DNA from: Maea johnstoni
Lineage: Eukaryota > Annelida > Polychaeta > Spionida > Magelonidae
Length of the DNA: 64,000 nt
Direction: 5' to 3'
Assembly (NCBI GenBank): GCA_963942565.1
Contig: OZ012690.1
Location: forward strand, 19,459,679 to 19,523,678
Shown piece after piece: positions 12,146 through 40,685 of this stretch; the stretch's first letter is position 1, and every line of letters starts with the position of its first letter. A model generated the notes under the pieces. That model was not told the DNA's origin and ran no database searches. It saw only the letters and a list, made by a program, of their open reading frames with translations. Position numbers and translations under genes: made by a program.

Positions 12146-12600
12146 AGTCGCACTCCCACATTCGAGACCTGGACGCAGACCTCTAACAGACCTGGGTTAG
12201 AAATGGTCCTGAAAAGATCAGTTACAGGTCTGCGTCATAGTCTGCAGTGGTCTGTAACAGGTCTGTAATAGGTCTACGTGGCTGCGCATGGTCGTGAACA
12301 GGTCTGCAAACTCCCAGATTTTTTTGAACATGTTCAAAAAATTCGATTAGAGGTCTGTTATGAAATTAGTCATTATAGGGTCTGTAAGTGGTCTTGAAGC
12401 AGTCAGTTAAAGGTCTCGATGGTCGCGAAGCAGTCAGTTAGAGGTCAGGAAGGTCTTGAAGCAGTCTCGGACTGACAGTCATCTAGACTGCTTCAAGACC
12501 TCAACTAGACAACTAACAGACCTCCAACTGACTGCTTCATGACCTTTTCAGACTGCGAACTGATTGCTTCAAGACCAGTGAATGACCTAGATTTACTAGA
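12146..12600. mobile_element. Fold-back sequence of repeated GGTCT / GCAGTCAGTTAGAGG words
   Basis: The left half holds direct copies of GGTCTGT and GAAGCAGTCAGTTAGAGGTC. From about 12484 the complement appears (GACTGCTTCAAGACC, AACAGACCTCCAACTGACTGC), so the region can fold on itself. It is non-coding, probably a fold-back DNA element nested near the SINE. Confidence 0.5.
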
Positions 12601-12659
12601 AATTGTCACGTGACTGCCCACTTCGTCCTGGGAAAGGAATCAAAGCAGACATAAATGTA

Positions 12660-14043
<1,384 letters not shown>

Positions 14044-17000
14044 ATGCCTTCTGAATTGGTCGAATCTCTGTTGATGATCATAAGGTCCGATGATGATGGC
14101 ACAGAATTGAGATCTTTTCTGCTTGAGAATGGAGCTCAACTGTCTACAAACCAGCAGGAGAACTCAAGACGACAAGGTGATGGAAACTGATACAGTTCCG
14201 GCATATAATTCCTGCAAATGCTGACAGGTTTTTTGCAGGTGCCCATTTGGCAGTTGACTGGTTGCTCCAATATCCACTGTTGCCGAGGCGAGAAAATAAA
14301 GCATACACATATATTCATGCCCCCAAATGTTTTAGTAATATGTCGCAGGATGTGGTCAGTTATATTTTCAGATGATCTGGGGTGATTGGTTGTGTGGTTG
14401 TTTTTGATGCCTGGGCTGCCCACGCATTTAGTGCAGGAATTAAATGTTGGCACTGTATGGTAGAATAAGGCCTCAAATAAAATTATTATTGACGACTTTG
14501 GCAAAATCTATCGCAATATATAGTTACTGGTGGTATGATATATGTGTGAAAGGGATATGCTTTCATGCAAACAAATGTCACTCAAGAATTACTATAAAAC
14601 TGTGTTTAACTGCAAAGGTTCCAAATAAGCGCCCTCTCATTTATTTTCCAATTTTATTTTATACGTTATATTTTCTTTTGTTAATGGGTATTTTATCAAT
14701 ATGGCTAATAAAGAATACAATACAATACAATTTGATTTTGATGACAAAACATTTTTCCAGGAACACCTGGAGGTATAATTCAGTACATAAAGAGAGTACG
14801 CCTAAGGAGAGCGTTACGCAACCCAGATCTCGTGATTGGAGCTCTTCATAATCAAAAGCTTGAGATGGCGAAGATTCTTCTCGATGCTGGTTGTAGTCCC
14901 AACATCAACCGTGAACATAGTTGGAGGACTGCACCTCTCTCCTATGCTATTTCCAATCTACCTGAAGCTATAGACATCCTTATTGATGGTGAGTCAACTA
15001 ATCCCTTTTTTCACTCATTCATTCTTTAGACTGGACTTCCTGAAGTTGGTGTTTGTATCAATAATACATTTTAAAAGACGAGATTAAAACATGAATACAT
15101 GGAATATTTCAAGGAGGGTTTTAAGTTAATATTGGATGATTTTTTCTTCAGTAAATACTTTATCAGAAAGATTCCACCTAAATAGTCCAACCTTTTGGGG
15201 CCCTACTGGCCAAACTTAGTATGGAAGGGTTAAGCTGCAAAACCACTTGCCGATTAGATTTTCCTAAATCATATTTGATAGTGAGTTAATCAATATTAAA
15301 CCCTCTCCTGGCCCTTCCTGAAACTACGCTACATTCTTATAAGTGGTGAACCACAAGAGTCAATAGTATCATTAGTTTAACCATTTAGCTGAAACTTAAG
15401 ATAGACAATTTGAATGAATGAATGGTTCAAAATATTGAGGCATGTGAGAAAGTTGCCGGTGACATAAGGTGAGTCAGTAGTTTACCCAGGTACTCCAGTT
15501 TTCCATTTTATATCGTAGAATAGCTGAAAAAGTGCCAAAACTAAAGTTTCATTCCTTTAAATGGCATAGATAGATAACGACCAAGTGGTACAATATATCA
15601 AATGGCATATATGTTTTATATTAATCATTTCAGCTGGAGCGGATTTGAGTCCACCGGATTATTCACTCGTTGCCAAAGCTCTGAATCGCGATAATCCTAA
15701 GTTGGCTATGTACCTGGTGGAGAGAGGGTCTTCTGTACTCGCCAAGGATTACAACCTTCATGGGCCACATGTACCTGTAATATGTAGGGCGATCGAAGAG
15801 GGTAGGTCAACCTCAACCCATTCATACCTGATTAAACCCTTCAGATAATAAGGCTACTTTCGCCCAAAGCACAAGGATGCAAAGATTTAAAACCATCTAA
15901 ACCCAATCATGATGGTATTCCTTGGATAGCTCTTGCATATAACTTTAGATGAGTACCCACACATGGAAATATCTTGATAACAATAAGCTATACATTGAAA
16001 AATATTTAGGTCTTGTTTTATCTGTGTTTTAGGTTCATTGAACTTGGTGGAGTTTTTTCTAAAGAAAGGGGCGGAGGTCAACTGGAAGGGGGAAGACACA
16101 CGGGTAGGCTATAAACATGTCCCCATGATGATGGCACTAACAACAGAAAAGGAGGAGGAGATGGTGGATCTTTTGTTCAGGAGTGGATTTAAGGGAGATG
16201 AAAGGTAATTCCATATGAAACAGCATGTTAGTCTAGACACACATTTTGATAAATGCAAAAACAAGAGTGACGTCAATGGCGTTATGTTATTGTATTGATA
16301 TCTTTGTGAAGGTCCAGAGATAGTGAACCTTTTGTTCAGGGGTGGATTTAAAGGAGACGAAAGGTAATTTCATACTGCAGACTTGTGCACATACCGTTGT
16401 TTGATAAATACAAAAACAAGAGAGACACTGATGGCGTCCAGAGAGATTAATTATTGTATAGACACATTTGTGAGTGTCCAGTGGGTGATTGCCATTCAGG
16501 AGTGGATTTAAGGGAGGTGAGAGGTAATTTGTTATGAAATGTCATGTTAATCTGAGAGACAAAACGCTCATATTTGTTCTATATGCAAAAACATGGTGAC
16601 GCTTTTGGCCGAATTTCCTTTCACATTTTTGTCTGTTGGATTAATTATCTAATTGAATACATCTTTCTTCAATAGGAAAAATTAACATTTGCAATTTCAA
16701 AAGAGAAATTATTTGACAAGCTGCTTTCATTTGAAAAACACTAGACATCTGTTCTTAAATTCTCATTTGACTTGACTCATTTGATACGGGTGGTGGTCGA
16801 AAAATGTTCATGAATAACTTGCTATGGGTTTCACTACACTTCGTTTTGCATTGTATTCAATCTAGATATCTTCGTAGGATTATACTGTACAAAAATGTAC
16901 ATTGTAAGTAAATGTTGCATTGGAACATCACATGAACTAGATACCCATTCTATAAAATACGGTGAGTACTATCAGATGCCATGGTTTCAGTCATTTCACA

Positions 17001-20000
17001 TCTTTTCTGTCATCATTTCATCTTGACCAAATTAACAAACGACAGCAAAAGGGTTAAGAAATTGCATGCTTTGTGTTTCAGTATCATACCAATCACAAAC
17101 TGCCTTCACTACTCCACATGTGACATGTGCCCTTTCATATATAATACTCTGGTCAATAAAGACACATACATTGTATTCACTCTGGATATCCTGGTATGAT
17201 TATACTGTACATAAATGTATATTGTAAAAGAGTGTTGCATTAGAACAACACATGAATTAGGTACCCATTCAATAAAATACAACAGGTTATTATACAGAGT
17301 CCTATTGAATAAGTGTTGATTCTCTAAAACAAAACAACACTTATTGAATAGGGAAATCTAACAAGACTAGTGTGGTTTTTAACTTAAGAAATATTAATTG
17401 TATGCTCACCATGCCATTAAATGCAAGTATAAAGACCATAGGATCATATATTTTTAAAACTTTTGTTTAGGAGCGGATTCCAGGAAAATGAGGGGTAATT
17501 CCATGTGAAGGACAAATCGTTCTTGAAGAACACATGAATTCTGTGTGATGCCCGAAATCTACTGTCGAATGCCCTAGTGGTATGACATAATACACATGCA
17601 AATATCTTGAATAATGAATTGGGATGAATTGAAAGAAGTATTTGAATGAAAAAGGTTTTATCATATCTACAATGTAATTAGTTTAAATGAAAGAAATATT
17701 TACAAAATGTCATTGTCAAAATCTATGCTCCTATTATCTAAATAATAAAACAATTGTGAGAGTGTTGAATTGAAATAATTGATTTTTGAATTTCAAAGCC
17801 ACGCATAAACCAGTTACAAATAAAACCTGCCATAAGCCTTGATTAGATATAGAGAATTACTTCTTCTACTACTGTGGTTACTTTCGACCAATGCACAAAA
17901 AAGCAAAAATTATGAAGATCATTGTAGCCCTGTCATGTTCATATTCATTAAAAAGCCCTTGCTGAATACTATCAGATGAGTACCCATTTGCCGTGGTTTG
18001 AGAAATTTCTCATCTTTTCTGTCATCATTTCATGTTGACCAGATAAGCAACCCGCAGAATAAGGGTTAAGATAGTGCTTGCTTAATGTGTTTCAGTATCA
18101 CAGCAACTACAAACTGCCTTCACTACTCCACATGTGACAGGTGGCTCCATCTGGTGCCTGATTTTATAAAGGCGGGATGTGAAGTCAAGCAGGCTGATGA
18201 ATTCGGAAATACACCGCTACACAAACTTTTCTCTGAAACAAAAGAAGCTGATGCTGCCACTATGAGACCGCAAGCTGTTGCTCTGATGGAGGCAGGGGCT
18301 GACCCATCATTTGTAAGTCACACATTATAACAAGTGCAATGGATCCTCTTTTCTGTTCTTATTTATTCGAAGATGCATTGTTCTATGTATGCCTTCTTCA
18401 GGTACATGCACTAGAGTTGTAAAGGTCAGCATCCTTACAAGTTAGGCCAATTCTGCATTCAAACTCTAATTCCTTAGCAATAAAATCTTTCTTGGGGTGT
18501 CACCACAGGTGATTTCCTCTTTGTTTCTGTGTTAATGGAATTGGCTACGCCTAGTGACTTTTTCCTGGGAATATTAGAAATTATGCAAATAATTTTCCAC
18601 TTTAACACTATTTATTGACGGCACCTCAAAATATAATTGGGTTAGAAAATGAATACTGCTTTCTGCAAAATCAGTGTCAGTTGTAGGAAAATGACGCCAT
18701 ATTCTATATGAACTAATGGTAGGATGCATATGATATCTTCTCTTTCAGGTGAACAAGGAAGGCTACTGTTGTTTGTCTTTAGCTGTGATCAAGGAGAAAA
18801 GGGATCTTGTAGATTTGGCCCTAGAGCTAGGTTGCTCAATAGATAAGCCAGGTGTTCGGAAGGCTCTATTCTCCCTAATAAGGGATTGTAGATGGAAACC
18901 CAACATGGGTTTTATCAACTATTTACTTCATGTAAGTCATGCAGCGAGACACCTAGGAAGATGGTAGCCAATAGTTATGTCCTTACAAATTTTACTGACT
19001 ACCTTATCCTTATTAATGCATTGTATGCTATCTATAATTATATCATCGTGGGTATCACCTACATTACCTGTTCCATTGAATCATCTTGTTAATTCCTTTT
19101 CTATTAAACCATTGAGCTTATCCTTGGAAATTCACTGGTTGTTCTAATCTTTAATCCTTGATATTACATCAGCGACGCCATTCTTTTATCCTTGCTAATT
19201 CAAGACCAATTCAATTATTACTGATAACACATCTCAAAACTGAGTGTGGGTGGGCCGAAAAAACAATATGGACGTCCCTGTCAATGCATTCATGCTTGAT
19301 GCAGCCTTAAAAAGCATTCTAAAATCTTATGAAGACGAATTGTTTATCAGATCTCAATCTACATCTCTCCTGTACAAGTGTTTTATTCCTAAGCTATGTT
19401 TAAAAATGTCTTAGACCTTGATAACAAAGATAACAAAGTCAAGACCAATTCTTTAGCATGGATGGGTTAATTTAATGTACATTCCATGACGCATATTACA
19501 GTTTATTGAAATCCTTCATTGCTCATTCCATTCTCATGTTTATTGCAGTGTGGTTTTGATCTCAGCATTGATCTGGAAAAGAAAATAGGAGTTTCTGAAA
19601 CGGATGAGGAATTCCACTTCCACAGAGGAGGGTATTGTCTTGCTCAGTATTTTGGTACCGCCTTACTTAATGGCATGAGTGATCTTTGTGATTTTGTTCT
19701 TGAACGTACAGGAAAGAGTTTACGTGAGATAGAAAAATTCATCACTACAGAACCAGGACTGATACAATTAAAAAACACTACTTTTATTCAAAACTTTCTT
19801 CTACGACAATGTCCAGTGACCTGCTTAGAATATCTTCTGAGAAATGACTACGACTTTGGAGACATCTCTCCATATTGGAATGATAATAATATCTTGTCCT
19901 GGGCCTACAATGGCACTGTGAGTAAAAAACTGAAACTGTTACTTGTATTTGGAGGGAGTTTTTCTATGCCTTTCAATCCAAGCATCGCCGACGTTCTGGA

Positions 20001-20373
20001 GAAACATGAATCACAGCCTTCTCTGATTGGTGGAGCTAATTGGACGGATGATATGTTCAATCTCATGCAGTGTGCCATAGCAGTGGGATACTATAACAAA
20101 ACAAGAGAGCCAGAGTTGGCCACAACCTTTTATTCCCTTGCTAGTATCACATGGAATCAAGATATGATCACCTGGTTGACCCAGCACACCGTGGGACCAG
20201 TTCCGCTGAAATTTCGCTGTCGGCAGGTAATACGACTTTCCTGCGGCTCAGATTTAGTTAAGAAAGTACAGCATTTGCCATTGCCCAAACAACTCCAAGA
20301 GTACATTCTCCTGTTAGATATTTTATCAAGCTCAGATGATAGCATTAGAGTTTTTACCAGAAGTATGTTATGA
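14044..20373 (+). CDS. ASB-like ankyrin-repeat/SOCS-box protein, copy B (complete, 641 aa)
   Basis: Coding exons: 14044-14176, 14761-14988, 15634-15801, 16033-16204, 18096-18312, 18749-18931 and 19549-20373. All introns are GT-AG with phases 1,1,1,2,0,0, and the 1926 nt join in one open frame. The protein has ankyrin-type units (such as AKILLDAGCSPN, AMYLVERGSS, VEFFLKKGAEVNW and TPLHKLFSET) over about residues 45-367. A less repetitive helical part follows, then a SOCS box at about residues 584-623 with BC box PLKFRCRQVIR and Cul5-box LPLPKQLQEYILL. By family knowledge this makes it a substrate receptor of an Elongin B/C-Cullin 5 ubiquitin ligase in cytoplasm or nucleus; the substrate is unknown. 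The start ATG is the first in frame after the acceptor and matches that of copy C. I cannot match it to a named vertebrate ASB gene. Confidence 0.85.
14695..14731 (+). repeat. LINE 3' tail relic, (ACAAT)n type
   Basis: GGCTAATAAAG followed by ATACAATACAATACAAT just upstream of exon 2 of copy B. It is the counterpart of 186-224 in copy A. Confidence 0.5.
15437..15504 (+). repeat. SINE relic in intron 2 of copy B
   Basis: GGCATGTGAGAAAGTTGCC and CCCAGGTACTCCAG match the SINE body. It is orthologous in position to 1181-1242 of copy A. Confidence 0.5.
15832..15963 (-). mobile_element. Partial TTAA-type MITE, family 'TTAACCCTT'
   Basis: Starts near TTAAACCCTTCAG and keeps GGCTACTTTCG, CAAAGCACAAGGATGC and GATGAGTACCCAC, then stops; the distal third is missing. 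Confidence 0.5.
16171..16650 (+). repeat. Tandem duplication of exon 4 3' end plus intron start, about 160-bp units
   Basis: TTGTTCAGGAGTGGATTTAAG, GGAGATGAAAG and a GTAATT donor recur at about 16171, 16334 and 16495, each followed by related intron sequence (AAATGCAAAAACA). Only the first belongs to the real exon (ends 16204). The others carry decayed but donor-like ends. A further, weaker copy lies at about 17457-17505. Confidence 0.7.
17081..17134 (+). pseudogene. Truncated duplicate of exon 5 in intron 4 of copy B
   Basis: TTTCAG, TATCATACCAATCACAAAC, TGCCTTCACTACTCC and ACATGTGAC match the start of exon 5 (18096 onwards) including its acceptor, then the similarity stops. Together with the MITE fragment at about 16955-17065 it looks like part of an internal segmental duplication. 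Confidence 0.65.
17877..18069 (-). mobile_element. TTAA-ended MITE, family 'TTAACCCTT'
   Basis: Counterpart of 3304-3501, ending AATAAGGGTTAAG shortly before exon 5. Confidence 0.6.
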
Positions 20374-22616
20374 AATTGCTATACCAGGGAGAGTATGGTA
20401 TTTTGTTCTAGATATTTCATCAAGATAAAACAATAACATATAGTACCGGTATGTTATAGGTATTAAGATGGAGCCAGACCTTGGGTTTTGCAACACTGCT
20501 ACATGGCAAGATCTTATTGGATTTCATAGCAAGAAAAAATAATAGTTTTTCTTAATTTGGGGAGGATAATACTTGTTTTTATGAGACCAAGGCCAAGTGT
20601 CTTTCATATGGCAGCCATGACAGCAGGCAATGGCATTACACAAAGATACTACATGAGCAAATGTCTATATAATTGGCATTTGAACAAGGTGCAATTTTCA
20701 TACCCACTGGTTTGATATCAGTAAAGTTGAATAAACATTTATAATTGCCCTTTTGTTGTTATTATTTCTTAGCGTTGCTTTCCTTAAGGTTCTTTCCCTA
20801 TCTCTGCAAAATTGTTTTTCAGAAGGTTTGATATCCCATACTTACAGTTTGAAGTACATGTGATATACTATTTGGTATAAGGAAGTCCAAGTTCTATAGA
20901 TATGGAGCACTTTAGGTTGTCTAGAACTTTTTCAAAGAAAAGTTATTCCTGATGTAATTACAAGTACCAATGCAGGGGTGTCCAACTCTCACATTTTTCC
21001 ACCAGAAGGCCCCTGCGTCAATATGTGCAAACGCAAAATCCTCAATGCACTGATTAACTTAGTTAAATGTTTGAAAGTAGTTTGTGAATTGACCACAAAA
21101 GATATTTAGCCCTTATATTGTTTTTTTATGCACAAATTTCTTTTTAAATCATATGAAGCCCATTTACTGATAAATAGCCTTATTTGGATATGGCCTCTAT
21201 TACCGATAATATGGCTAATGAGGTAGCGCTTCTTGGTGACATATATTCAACCTAATATCACACTGGAAATCGTGTGCTGTAAGGTGTTATCTTGCAGGAA
21301 CTCCAATTTACCAATCCAGTTTCCCTAGCCTAGTATATTTAGCAGACATGTTTGGTACTTACAAGTCAAATGTACCTTTATTGATTAAGAAAACCTCATT
21401 TGAGGTAAAACATTTTAAAATAGAAACTGTGTTCATATCCAGGTCAGCTCAAGCAGCTAAGTTAAAGAAAACGTATATTTGAAACACCAAGACCTCAGGG
21501 ATTAGATAACTACTGTTGAAAGGGGACATGGGTGATAAATTCGGAGTTGTCTTATTTTGAGTGTGTCACCAGCATCAAAGCCTTAAGTATTTATAGTTTT
21601 TTTTGAAACAACCTTGCGTGATTACCTTATACTTTGAATCTGTTATTAATGTGTGTGCATTTTTATTTATCTATTGCTTTGTTATTGTTTTCGACAATAA
21701 CAGAGAACCATTATTTCATTCAGATTGTATGACACTGAATGGCCTTTGTGTGCCGATGTGCCTTTAAGCAATTATTCATTCATTCATACCACCATTTTGA
21801 AATGTGCCTTGGTGTGATAAATGGCAATAGACATGATCTTAAAACCTGCTTATTAAATCAAGTGCGTACACTTATCTGACCATGTGTTCATTCCTTCTGT
21901 GACAAATCCCTTTTAAATCAGATGGATCTAGAAAGCCTTGGTTTGATACAATTTAAACAGCAAAGAGAGTACCATAGAAAATGGTTTTAAACCTGCTCAA
22001 AATATAAGTAGGACCTGCATTCTTCCATCATTTTCAGTCGTGCATGTACGAACACTAGTATTCTCAAGTGTCATAATCATTTTTAGTCTTTGTCGAGGTA
22101 TGAGCTTTTTGGTAACAAACTGACTTTACCCCTTATACATATAGAAGATCACTTGATTTGATAAACATTCACTATAGTACTCATTGATAAATTGGGGGTG
22201 GGGGACGGGGGCGCTATCCCTTTCTTTTTAGTAAAAAAAATATTTCTGGACCTGAAAGATAATAATAAAATATTCTGTCCCTGAAAAGTATGAAAAGATA
22301 TTCTGGCCCTGAAAGGATATCTAGTTAACAGTGATTCACAATCCTACAACAAGCGAGGAATAGGTCATTTGCTGTTGCACGGTACCAAAAGCACTGCGAC
22401 TTTGTACTGTTTGCGATAGACGATGTAGGCTGCAGAATTCCAGAGCAGCCATGCAGTGGCCCAGTGCAGGGCGTACACTCGATACAACATTCCATGAAGA
22501 TCGTTGCGAGAAAGGATAAAGTGGGGATGAGTATTTCAGGATGTGATGCCTATTATTGTAAATGAAGATAAGAGGTCATTTGTTTGATTCATAAAAGCTT
22601 GGTACTAATGGTAGTA
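20374..22616. other. 3' flank of copy B, no gene seen
   Basis: Aligns in parts with the flanks of A and C (20500-20830 against 7030-8020 and 40100-40680). Around 21735-21790 lies a retroposon-like tail: TTTGTGTGCCGATGTGCC, TTTAAGC, then CATT units, related to 45790-46137. From 22200 there is a G-rich tract and repeated CTGGCCCTGAAA-type words shared with copy A. No open exon is seen. Confidence 0.45.
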
Positions 22617-22619
22617 GTG

Positions 22620-22658
<39 letters not shown>

Positions 22659-23017
22659 ATGATAATAATGATAAAACTAATATTAATAATGATAATATTA
22701 AGAATAGCACTGATTATAATAATGTTAATGATAGTAATAATATTATAGTAATAATAACAAAAATGATAATAATAATAATTATGATGATGATAATAACAAC
22801 ACAAATGATAGTAGTAGTTGTATAATGTTATTATTGTTATTGTTATTTGTATAATCATTATTATTGTTATTATTATTATTATTATTATCATTATTATTAT
22901 TATTTATCATTATTATTATCAGTATTATTGACATTATTACTAGTGGTATTATTATTATTTCTATTATTATTTTCATTATTACTATTATTATTATTAATAT
23001 TATTATTATAGTTATTA

Positions 23018-23049
<32 letters not shown>

Positions 23050-23113
23050 TAAATCATCGTTGTTATTATTATTTTTATTGTCATTAGTAGTAGTAGTAGT
23101 AGTAGTAGTAGTT
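22617..23113. repeat. Trinucleotide microsatellite with self-complementary halves (copy B)
   Basis: GTAGTA and ATAATG triplets on the left, TTATTA and ATTATC on the right, ending in a GTA run. Homologous in position to 11201-11940. Confidence 0.85.
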
Positions 23114-23514
23114 GGTGTATTTTAGCATTAGTTTTATCAGTATTAGAGGGAGTTTAAAGATGGTGGTTGATTGAGTCTTCTTTTTCTTCTTCTTTTTCTT
23201 TTAGGTATTGTGTAAAAGATTTTAATAAAGGGGATATTTTAACTTGAGCCAATAGGTATTCTGAACATCTCATATGGCATTCAGTATTACATTTTAAACA
23301 ACTGCCTTCTGCTGAAGCCTCTAGCTGTACTTGCCAATTATTAGTTCCATAGGTTCAATGAGTTGATTGATTTAGAAATGACACAAACAGGATATGAATT
23401 GTGTGATTCACCAAATTTAGGCCAACAATATAATGGTCACATTACTACGTACAATTATCCGAAGCTTCATCAGTGTATCCTAATGCGAACATGCTGTAGT
23501 TATTAATGCCAGTA

Positions 23515-24201
23515 TTACACACAAAAAATATGGGGCTCAAAAACTTGTCAAAAGTTTGTCATATTGACAAGTTTTGGGTCGTCATTTCGATGGTGGCCAA
23601 AACGACGAGTTTACGTTTGTCAAGACGAGTTTCTGTGGCAAAACTTGTCAAAAGGTCGTCAAGTAGAACAAAGCAATATATGTCAGTTTCAAATTATTTT
23701 TATTTCTTTCCCCAAAAAAACGCCAAAAAGGACACAATAAAAATTACTGACCCAAAAGTTCAATACTGGATCTTGCAGTGGCAAATTGGAGATATATGCA
23801 CATTTATAAACTAATTTTGACAAAAAAGAAAACAATAATTCCACATTTAAAAATATTCTTCACATTACACTCAAAACATTCCTAAAATACCTGCATGTCC
23901 AAAATAGTCAGTTTGTTTAATATGTTATTGGAAAAATAATGCAAGATGGATCATATTTAAGTAGATATTGAATGGATATGAAATACAGTAATTACTTTGA
24001 TTCAGCTCCTTTGTCCTCCATTAGAGCCTCGTTCTGAGTTGAGCAGTGCATTATGGGATACGTACTTGACGACCTTTTGACTAGTTTTTGACAACCCACT
24101 TTGCAGAGTTGTCAAAAATTCGTCAGCGTTCTTGACGAGCCTTAACTTGTCAATATGACAAGGTTTTGACAAGAAAAAACTTGTCACATTTTTTGTGTGT
24201 A
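23515..24201. mobile_element. MITE with TIR ACACACAAAAAATRTG and internal GTCAA repeats
   Basis: The left end ACACACAAAAAATATG and the inverted right end ACACACAAAAAATGTG bound 687 bp. Both subterminal regions carry several CTTGTCAA and GTCGTCAAG words in inverted arrangement, as expected for transposase binding sites. No coding region is credible. Superfamily unassigned; no clear target duplication was found. Confidence 0.65.
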
Positions 24202-24263
24202 GCTAGATATTTCTGATTTGGTGATTGTCTTTCTCGTCTTACAGCTGTTGTCTGAGTACTAGT

Positions 24264-39495
<15,232 letters not shown>

Positions 39496-39790
39496 GATTG
39501 CTATACCAAGGAAAGCATGATATTTCATTCTATATGCTTCATTAAGCTCAGATGATAATATTACAGATTTTACTAGGAATGTGTTAAGAGACATACATCC
39601 CAAGGGGAGTTTGATATTTTATTTCAGACATTTTATCAAGCGCATACAATAGCATTATAGTTTTCACTGAAAGTATGTTATAGGGAATAAGATTGAGCCC
39701 ATCATTTTTGTTGAAGGACCAAAGGCAGAGGGAGGTCTGAGGCTTCTAACAGCAGAGAGATGCGGGCCAGATGCTGCTAGAAGCATATTA

Positions 39791-40685
39791 CGAAAATAAA
39801 ACTTGAAAAACAATTTTAGGAAAACAGGCAAAGAACCTTCAGCAAAGCAACGTTAAGAAACAATGACAACAAAAGAACAATTGTAAACTATCATTCAATT
39901 TTAATGATATCAAACAAGTAGGTACAAAAATTACATCTTGTCCAGCCTTATGTATATGTATGTAGAAGAAAGTGTTCTCACATGCCAAGAGCCACATTTG
40001 AAATAAGATCTGGAAGTAGTGAGAGCAACCATCTAGTGGCATTTTAGACCACTAGTATATCAGGTCAAACCCCCTTGAAATGTGCTTTATATATTATGAA
40101 TGTTGTCATAGTAATATATTGGCATTTGGCAAGGTCTTATTGGGTTTTATAGAGAACTATTTATTTTGTTCTAATGTGTGTGTGTGAGGGGGGGGGGGGT
40201 GTGGTAGGGATAATAATGTAATAAATAATATCAAGGCCCTTTGATATTTCTTTTGTATGGTTGTCAAGACAGCATGTGAAGGGGCTATGAACTAATAGGG
40301 TAGAACCCCGAAGAAGCATTGTTTAGGCACTATTCACACTACATGAGCAAATGCCAATATATTACTATGACAACATTCATAATATATAAAGCACATTTCA
40401 AGGGGGTTTGACCTGATATACTAGTGGTCTAAAATGCCACTAGATGGTTACTCTCACTACTTCCAGATCTTATTTCAAATGTGGCTCTTGGCATGTGAGA
40501 ACACTTTCTTCTACATACATATACATAAGGCTGGACAAGATGTAATTTTTGTACCTACTTGTTTGATATCATTAAAATTGAATGATAGTTTACAATTGTT
40601 CTTTTGTTGTCATTGTTTCTTAACGTTGCTTTGCTGAAGGTTCTTTGCCTGTTTTCCTAAAATTGTTTTTCAAGTTTTATTTTCG
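39791..40685. repeat. 338-bp inverted repeat with 219-bp spacer
   Basis: The arms 39791-40128 and 40348-40685 are equal in length and complementary with one difference that I could find. The right arm and the spacer match the normal 3' flank of copies A (7030-8020) and B (20500-20830), so the left arm is the newer, inverted duplicate. The two 67-codon frames seen here in opposite directions are by-products of the duplication. Confidence 0.88.

Noticed and set aside
14136-14504. 122-codon frame on the - strand over exon 1 of copy B
   Set aside because: It overlaps a real exon on the other strand and has no counterpart in copy C.
39839-40637. Two near-identical 67-codon frames in opposite directions
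   Set aside because: They arise because the sequence is an inverted duplication; the matching flanks of copies A and B have no conserved frame.
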